Assembly: GCA_036380925.1 (NCBI GenBank)
Contig: DASVDW010000023.1
Location: 1 to 26,995 of the forward strand
Length of the DNA: 26,995 nucleotides
Direction: 5' to 3'
From: JAICLV01 sp036380925
Lineage (GTDB): Bacteria > Actinomycetota > Actinomycetes > Acidothermales > Acidothermaceae
This document shows positions 22,906 to 26,995 of the stretch, piece by piece. The notes beneath the pieces are model-generated. The model saw nothing but the letters and a program-made list of their open reading frames with translations. It did not search any database and was not told where the DNA came from. Each line of letters opens with the position of its first letter. The first letter of the stretch is position 1. A program made the translations under genes and the position numbers.

Positions 22906-24030
22906 TCATAGGTTGCCGCGGCGGCCCTGCTCCCGTTCGATCGCTTCGAACAGCGCCTTGAAGTTGCCCTTGCCGAAGCCCATCGAGCCGTGCCGCTCGA
23001 TCAGCTCGAAGAACACCGTCGGCCGGTCCTGCACCGGCTTGGTGAAGATTTGCAGCAGGTAGCCGTCCTCGTCGCGGTCGGCGAGAATGCGCAACGACCG
23101 AAGCTCGTCGATCGGCACCCGCGTCTCGCCGACCCACTCGCCGAGCGTGTCGTAGTACGAGTCAGGTGTCTCGAGGAACTCGACGCCGGCCGCCTTCATC
23201 GAGCGCACCGAGTGCACGATGTCGTTCGTCGCGAGGGCGATGTGCTGCACCCCAGGGCCGCCGTAGAACTCGAGGTACTCGTCGATCTGCGACTTCTTCT
23301 TGCCGAGGGCCGGCTCGTTCAACGGGAACTTCACCTTGCGCGTGCCGTCGGCGACGACCTTCGACATCAGCGCGGAGTACTCGGTGGCGATGTCGTCGCC
23401 GACGAACTCCTTCATGTTCGTGAAGCCCATGACGCGGTGGTAGTAGTCGACCCACTCGTCCATCCGGCCGAGCTCCACGTTGCCGACGCAGTGGTCGATC
23501 GCCTGGAAGAACCGCCGGTCGGGAGGAGCGACGATCGGCTGCGTCGAGACGAACCCCGGCAGGTACGGGCCGTGGTAGCGCGAGCGGTCGATCAGGGAGT
23601 GCACCGTGTCGCCGTAGGTGGCGATGGCGGCGCGGACGACGCTGCCGTGCTCGTCCTCGACGGTGTGCGGGGCCTCGACGCCGCGCGCGCCGGCCGCGGT
23701 GGCATGCGCGTAGGCCGCGGGCACATTGGGCACCTCGAGCGCCAGGTCGACGACGCCGTCGCCGTGCGCCGTGATCCGCGCGGCCAGCGGGTCGGAGGGC
23801 CGGATCGGCGTCGTGAACACAAACCGGGCGCTCCCCGAGATCAGCGCATAAGTGGCGTGGTCGGGGTCGCCGTTCTCCGGCCCGCGATACGCGACCGCGC
23901 GCATGCCGAACGCCGTGGAGTAGTAGTGCGCGGCCTGCTTGGCGTTCCCCACCGCGAAGACGACGGCGTCCATGCCGGACACGGGGAACACGTCGTCGGT
24001 GCGGGCGAGACGTTCGACAGTGCTGGTCAT
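22906..24030 (-). CDS. hpd: 4-Hydroxyphenylpyruvate dioxygenase
   Basis: A 374-residue non-heme Fe(II) enzyme converting 4-hydroxyphenylpyruvate to homogentisate in tyrosine catabolism. The two-domain vicinal-oxygen-chelate fold is visible, and the three iron ligands are present: H180 (FQAIDHCVGNV), H263 (GVQHIALATNDI) and E342 (TVFFELIERHG). The C-terminal gate helix GFGKGNFKALFEAIEREQ is typical of true HPPD and separates it from hydroxymandelate synthase, though that relative cannot be excluded completely. GGGAGG lies 6 nt before the ATG. Divergent from an Lrp/AsnC regulator. No homogentisate dioxygenase or fumarylacetoacetase gene is in the window, so the rest of the pathway is elsewhere. 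Confidence 0.93.
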   Translation of the reverse strand: MTSTVERLARTDDVFPVSGMDAVVFAVGNAKQAAHYYSTAFGMRAVAYRGPENGDPDHATYALISGSARFVFTTPIRPSDPLAARITAHGDGVVDLALEVPNVPAAYAHATAAGARGVEAPHTVEDEHGSVVRAAIATYGDTVHSLIDRSRYHGPYLPGFVSTQPIVAPPDRRFFQAIDHCVGNVELGRMDEWVDYYHRVMGFTNMKEFVGDDIATEYSALMSKVVADGTRKVKFPLNEPALGKKKSQIDEYLEFYGGPGVQHIALATNDIVHSVRSMKAAGVEFLETPDSYYDTLGEWVGETRVPIDELRSLRILADRDEDGYLLQIFTKPVQDRPTVFFELIERHGSMGFGKGNFKALFEAIEREQGRRGNL

Positions 24031-24107
24031 CGCGGGCCTCCCGTCGTCCGGTGGATTTGTCGAGGATCCGATGGACGGCCTGCAGTAGGCAATAGTTCAG
24101 CCGTGTG

Positions 24108-24170
24108 CTGGTCAAGCTGTACAGTTCGGACGACGAAACCACGTGCCGACTGGTCAATCTGCTCAGTTCG
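24108..24170. promoter_or_regulatory. Paired direct repeats, probable Lrp/AsnC binding sites
   Basis: CTGGTCAAGCTGTACAGTTCG (24108-24128, positions given because it is 21 nt) and its copy at 24150-24170 agree at 18 of 21 positions. Their starts are 42 bp apart, four helical turns, so both lie on one DNA face. The first holds the 8-bp palindrome CTGTACAG. They sit between hpd and the Lrp-type gene. Confidence 0.6.
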
Positions 24171-24186
24171 ACGGCGGGAGGCAGGC

Positions 24187-24651
24187 ATGGACGCTCTCGA
24201 CGTCCGGTTGCTGGAGTTGCTGGCCGACCAGCCGCGGATCGGCGTGCTGGAGATCGCCCGGCGCCTGGGCGTGGCGCGCGGCACCGCGCAGGCCCGCCTC
24301 GATCGGCTGCTCGCCAGTCATGTGGTGCGCGGCTTCGGGCCCGACGTCGATCCGGCCGCGCTCGGCTACGGCGTCACCGCGTTCGCCACCATCGAGATCC
24401 GGCAGGGCCGGGGGCGCGACGTCCAACGGCACCTGGCCGAGATCCCGCAGGTCTTGGAGGTGCACACGATCACCGGCCCGGGCGACCTGTTGTGCCGGGT
24501 CGTGGCCAAGTCGAACGCCGACCTGCAGGGCATCGTCGACCGGGTGGTCGACTTTGACGGCATCGTGCGGACGTCGACGGTGATCGCGCTGTCGACGCCG
24601 GTGCCCTACCGCACGCTGCCGCTGGTCAGAGCCGACGCTCAGCTGGCGTAG
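24187..24651 (+). CDS. Lrp/AsnC-family transcriptional regulator
   Basis: A 154-residue protein. Residues 1-55 are an AsnC-type helix-turn-helix (MDALDVRLLELLADQPRIG, IARRLGVARGTAQARLDRLLASHVVRGFGPDV). Residues about 65-140 are a RAM (ligand/oligomerisation) domain: VTAFATIEIRQGRGRDVQRHL, VLEVHTITGPGDLLCRVVAKS, VDRVVDFDGIVRTSTVIALS. A GGGAGG ribosome-binding site at 24177-24182 precedes the ATG. Divergent from hpd and with paired direct repeats between them, it probably controls hpd in response to an amino acid such as tyrosine or phenylalanine, though the ligand is inferred. Its last 13 bp overlap greA convergently. Confidence 0.9.
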   Translation: MDALDVRLLELLADQPRIGVLEIARRLGVARGTAQARLDRLLASHVVRGFGPDVDPAALGYGVTAFATIEIRQGRGRDVQRHLAEIPQVLEVHTITGPGDLLCRVVAKSNADLQGIVDRVVDFDGIVRTSTVIALSTPVPYRTLPLVRADAQLA

Positions 24652-25133
24652 GGCTTGGCGTCGACGATCGCCACGGACATCGTGTTGCCGTTGGGCAAGG
24701 TGTAGCTGGCCGTCTCGCCGACCTTCTTGCCGAACAGCGCCGCGCCGAGCGGCGAGCTCGGGGAGTAGACGTCGATCGGCTTCCCGCCGTCCTCGCGTGA
24801 GCCGAGCAGGAAGGTCAGCGTCTCGTCGTCGCCCTCGTAGCGCACGGTCACCACCATCCCCGGCTCGACGACGCCGTCGTCCGGGGGAGCCTCGCCGACC
24901 TTCGCGTGATCGAGCAGCTGCCGCAGCTGGCGGATGCGGGCCTCCATCTTGCCCTGCTCCTCCTTCGCCGCGTGGTAGCCGCCGTTCTCTCGCAGGTCGC
25001 CTTCTTCGCGGGCAGTCTCGATCTTGTGCGCGATCTCGGCGCGGGCCGGACCCGAGAGGTGCTCGTACTCGGCCTTCAACCGGTCGTACGCCTCCTGCGT
25101 CAACCAGGTGACGTGTGTGGTGGTCTCGGACAC
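24639..25133 (-). CDS. greA: Transcript cleavage factor GreA
   Basis: A 164-residue RNA polymerase accessory factor that rescues backtracked complexes by stimulating RNA cleavage. The N-terminal coiled coil (about 8-80) contains the conserved LTQEAYDRLKAEYEHLSG and the acidic tip EEGDLRENGGYHAAKEEQ. The C-terminal FKBP-like domain has GDDETLTFLLGSRE, PIDVYSPSSPLGAALFGKKVGETASYTLPNG. The length equals that of mycobacterial GreA. GTG 25133 is chosen, with GAGGAGA just upstream; upstream codons in frame run through GC-rich non-coding DNA and are not used. The gene sits beside the divergent mca gene, as in mycobacteria. Confidence 0.95.
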   Translation of the reverse strand: MSETTTHVTWLTQEAYDRLKAEYEHLSGPARAEIAHKIETAREEGDLRENGGYHAAKEEQGKMEARIRQLRQLLDHAKVGEAPPDDGVVEPGMVVTVRYEGDDETLTFLLGSREDGGKPIDVYSPSSPLGAALFGKKVGETASYTLPNGNTMSVAIVDAKPYAS

Positions 25134-25170
25134 GGTTCTCCTCGGGTGGCTGCGGACTCTTGAAAATGAA

Positions 25171-25185
25171 GGATCGGCACGATCC
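25171..25185. promoter_or_regulatory. Inverted repeat upstream of greA
   Basis: GGATCG-GCA-CGATCC is a perfect 6-bp dyad in the 254-bp greA-mca gap, 38 bp upstream of the greA start. It lies in the most AT-rich part of the gap (about 25155-25210, with TGAAAATGAAGG), where the greA promoter would be expected. It could be an operator or an RNA hairpin in the leader. No regulator is assigned. Confidence 0.35.
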
Positions 25186-25287
25186 GCATAAAGGGTGAAC
25201 ATCAAGGTTACAGCCGGTTCGCGATTCGTGTCGGATCCTTGGCGCCCGGCCCCGCCCTGCCCTGCGCCGCCTGCGCCCGGCCCCGCT

Positions 25288-25311
25288 CGGCCCGATCGGC
25301 CCGATCGGCCC
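25288..25311. repeat. Short tandem repeat, unit CGGCCCGAT
   Basis: About 2.7 copies of the 9-mer CGGCCCGAT lie in the C-rich part of the greA-mca intergenic region, preceded by related C/G-rich runs. It does not belong to any predicted gene. It looks like simple-sequence slippage, with no clear function. Confidence 0.6.
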
Positions 25312-25387
25312 CCACGAAGCCGCGGCCGTCGCGGGGCGGCGAGAATGAACGCGCAATTCACCGGACGCTTCGGCAAGCTGGGATTTC

Positions 25388-26266
25388 GTGAGCGAACAGT
25401 TACGGATGATGGCGGTGCACGCGCACCCCGATGACGAGTCGAGCAAGGGCGCCGCGACGATGGCGCGCTACGTCGCCGAGGGTGTTGACGTGCTCGTGGT
25501 GACCCTGACGGGTGGCGAGCGGGGTTCGATCCTCAACCCCGCGATGGACCGACCGGAGGTGTTCGCCGATCTCGCCAACATTCGGCGCGCGGAGATGGAG
25601 CAGGCTGAGCGGATCCTGGGCGTCCGGCACCGGTGGCTGGGTTTCGTCGACTCCGGCTTGCCTGAGGGTGACCCGCTGCCGCCGCTTCCCGACGGGTGCT
25701 TCGCGTTGCAGCCGCTGGAGGTGGCCGCCGAGCCGCTGGTGGAGTTGGTGCGCCGGGAGCGGCCGCACGTGATGGTCACCTACGACGAGAACGGCGGATA
25801 CCCGCATCCCGATCACGTGATGTGCCACCGGGTGTCGGTCGAGGCGTTCGACGCGGCGGGCGATCCGGACCGCTATCCCGCCGCCGGAGAGCCCTGGCAG
25901 CCGTTGAAGCTGTACTACCACTGGACCTTTCACCTCGCGCGCATCCAAGCCCTGCACGACGCGATGTTGGCCCGGGGTCTCGAGTCCCCGTACACCGAGC
26001 GGCTGGCGCAGTGGGTGGCGAACGCCGACGACGCGCATCGGGTGACCACCCGTGTGCCGTGCGCCGACTACTTCGCCGTTCGGGAGGAGGCGCTGCGCGC
26101 TCACCGCACCCAGGTCGACCCGGACGGGCCCTGGTTCGCGGTCCCGCTCGAGTTGCAGCAAGACGCATGGCCGACCGAGGACTACGAGCTGGCGAGGTCT
26201 TTGGTTGACTCGAAGTTGCCCGAGGACGACTTGTTCGCGGGATTGCGTGAAGGGGTGATCGCATGA
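25388..26266 (+). CDS. mca: Mycothiol S-conjugate amidase
   Basis: A 292-residue zinc amidase of the LmbE/PIG-L family that cleaves mycothiol S-conjugates to glucosaminyl-inositol and a mercapturic acid, detoxifying electrophiles and drugs. Zinc-binding motifs are HAHPDDES at 11-18 and the later YPHPDHVMCHR; TLTGGERGS and RHRWLGFVDSGLPEGDPLP match Mca strongly. The size equals mycobacterial Mca (about 288 aa). MshB, the paralogue in mycothiol synthesis, shares the fold, but the greA and small-membrane-protein neighbours (as around Rv1082) and the sequence favour Mca. GTG 25388 gives the usual N-terminus and has no clear Shine-Dalgarno sequence. The stop overlaps the next gene by 4 bp. Confidence 0.93.
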   Translation: MSEQLRMMAVHAHPDDESSKGAATMARYVAEGVDVLVVTLTGGERGSILNPAMDRPEVFADLANIRRAEMEQAERILGVRHRWLGFVDSGLPEGDPLPPLPDGCFALQPLEVAAEPLVELVRRERPHVMVTYDENGGYPHPDHVMCHRVSVEAFDAAGDPDRYPAAGEPWQPLKLYYHWTFHLARIQALHDAMLARGLESPYTERLAQWVANADDAHRVTTRVPCADYFAVREEALRAHRTQVDPDGPWFAVPLELQQDAWPTEDYELARSLVDSKLPEDDLFAGLREGVIA

Positions 26267-26481
26267 GCGTTGTGTTGGCGTTGTCCTCCAGCGACGCCCC
26301 AAAGAACATGAACGGCGCCTGGGGCCTGCTGGTGTTCTTGTTGCTGGCGATCGTGGTGTTCTTCTTGTTTCGCTCGATGAACAAGCATCTGCGCAAGGCG
26401 CAGCGCATGCGGGATGACGACGACCAGGCGGACGACGCGCGGCGGCGTGATCCCACACCGCCGCGCCCGCGGAAATCCTGA
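26263..26481 (+). CDS. Small single-pass membrane protein downstream of mca
   Basis: A 72-residue protein with one transmembrane helix at about 20-37 (WGLLVFLLLAIVVFFLFRSM), a short N-terminal part, and a cytoplasmic basic then acidic tail (NKHLRKAQRMRDDDDQADDARRRD). Its ATG overlaps the mca stop (ATGA at 26263-26266), so the two are co-translated. It resembles the conserved small protein after mca in mycobacteria (Rv1083). The function is unknown; a role linked to mycothiol detoxification is only suggested by position. Confidence 0.78.
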   Translation: MSVVLALSSSDAPKNMNGAWGLLVFLLLAIVVFFLFRSMNKHLRKAQRMRDDDDQADDARRRDPTPPRPRKS

Positions 26482-26537
26482 GGAGCTTCCCAGCAGTTCG
26501 GCGCAACCCTCGGGGCGGCAGGCTCGTCTGTTAGAGC

Positions 26538-26813
26538 GTGACGCTTCGCCATCGCGGCTGGACGCTGCCGGCGCTCACGTCGGTGCTCGGCGGCGTGGCG
26601 CTGGCCGCGCCGACCGTGATGGCGGTGCGGATCGTCGACCGGCCGGTCGGGCCCCCGCTGGCCCCGGTGGCCACCGTGCGATCGGAGCCCGGGATCACGA
26701 CGCAGGCGTCGACCACCCCCGCCTCACCAGTCAGCGGCTGGCCGGCGCCGTTGCTGCTTGCGCTGCGACTGGGCTTTCTTGTCAGTCAGCCGCCGCTCGA
26801 TGGCGGCCCTTGA
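26538..26813 (+). CDS. Doubtful small ORF between mca operon and arfB
   Basis: A possible 91-residue reading frame starting at GTG. Its first 30 residues look like a weak signal or membrane segment (TLPALTSVLGGVALAAPTVMAV). The last 90 bp run antisense to arfB, there is no Shine-Dalgarno sequence, and no family was recognised. The opposite strand is equally open (26531-26716), so GC-rich non-coding DNA explains it as well. I see nothing else in the 242 bp between the small membrane protein and arfB. Confidence 0.15.
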   Translation: MTLRHRGWTLPALTSVLGGVALAAPTVMAVRIVDRPVGPPLAPVATVRSEPGITTQASTTPASPVSGWPAPLLLALRLGFLVSQPPLDGGP

Positions 26814-26995
26814 CGGTGCGGTCGGGCGCCTCGGTTTGGGCGGCGGCGCGATCGCCGATCGCAGCAGCGCCGCCATGCGGTTCGCGGCCTCTTCGCGGTT
26901 GCGCAGCTGGGAGCGGCGTTCCGAGGCGGTCACGGTGAGCACGCCGTCGACCAGCCGATCGCGCAGCCGCGCTAACGCGCGATCGCGAAGGTGCG
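26724..26995 (-). CDS. arfB: ArfB, alternative ribosome-rescue factor (3' part)
   Basis: The C-terminal 89 residues or so of a peptidyl-tRNA hydrolase ArfB/YaeJ-type protein; the rest, with the catalytic GGQ motif, lies outside the window. The readable part begins RDRALARLRDRLVDGVLTV and contains SERRSQLRNREEA, then TAPSRAAIERRLTDKKAQ and a Lys/Arg-rich tail (SQRKQQRRR). These match the family's TxPxxxAxxRRLxxKKxxSxxKxxRR end, which enters the empty mRNA channel of stalled ribosomes. The frame remains open to the window edge, past the GTG at 26942, which is not the start. Reading it as release factor 1 or 2 is unlikely given the basic tail. Confidence 0.85.
   Translation of the reverse strand, partial: HLRDRALARLRDRLVDGVLTVTASERRSQLRNREEAANRMAALLRSAIAPPPKPRRPTAPSRAAIERRLTDKKAQSQRKQQRRRPAADW

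Noticed and set aside
25288..25311. CGGCCCGAT tandem as an origin iteron or regulatory array
   Set aside because: Fewer than three copies, within a generally C-rich run; simple slippage explains it.
26531..26716. Minus-strand small frame upstream of the arfB 3' end
   Set aside because: Gly/Thr/Ala-rich with no motif, no ribosome-binding site and an equally open opposite strand; both are probably non-coding.

Overview
The window comes from a chromosome of a high-GC, mycothiol-producing actinomycete. The evidence is a mycothiol S-conjugate amidase (mca), dense genes with very GC-rich third codon positions, frequent GTG starts, and many starts without a Shine-Dalgarno sequence that instead carry a TANNNT-like -10 box 6-7 nt upstream. 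The order cbs ... metB ... greA ... mca - small membrane protein resembles the mycobacterial order around Rv1077-Rv1083, with extra blocks inserted. I cannot name a genus from the sequence alone.

Layout. 1-1925: ArsR-type regulator and MFS exporter, translationally coupled, behind a promoter/operator. 1936-3300: cystathionine beta-synthase. 3304-4375: divergent TetR regulator and cupin gene around a palindromic operator. 4386-4558: decayed remnant of msrA. 4577-6589: divergent MscS-type channel and cystathionine gamma-synthase/lyase. 6555-8978: leftward genes for a DUF72 protein, a four-helix membrane protein and a second MFS transporter. 9021-12669: leftward AAA+ (MoxR/ChlI-like) and VWA operon bracketed by two copies of a palindromic repeat. 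12734-14961: coupled FIST sensor and PHP phosphoesterase genes. 15024-17170: MarR regulator and DHA2 multidrug transporter, overlapping. 17315-18906: DrrA/DrrB-like ABC exporter. 19109-19993: alpha/beta-hydrolase without its nucleophile serine. 20055-21278: threonine ammonia-lyase. 21249-22899: divergent HxlR regulator and SAM methyltransferase. 22906-24651: divergent 4-hydroxyphenylpyruvate dioxygenase and Lrp/AsnC regulator around paired direct repeats. 24639-26481: greA, mca and a small membrane protein. 26724-end: 3' part of arfB.

How the genes work together. Cbs and MetB form a transsulfuration pair that interconverts homocysteine and cysteine. Cysteine feeds mycothiol, which Mca uses to detoxify electrophiles. 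Three MFS exporters and one ABC exporter, two of the MFS genes with their own repressor-type regulators, give the region an efflux and detoxification character. IlvA and Hpd are amino-acid catabolic or biosynthetic enzymes, and the Lrp-type gene divergent to hpd is the obvious candidate regulator. GreA and ArfB are housekeeping transcription and translation rescue factors.

The strongest unexplained signals are the palindromic repeat, whose centre is inverted between its two copies; the msrA fossil; the Gly-for-Ser hydrolase; and a set of small palindromes placed exactly at regulator promoters. No gene-free stretch exceeds about 260 bases. No tRNA, rRNA, CRISPR array, transposase or integrase was seen.
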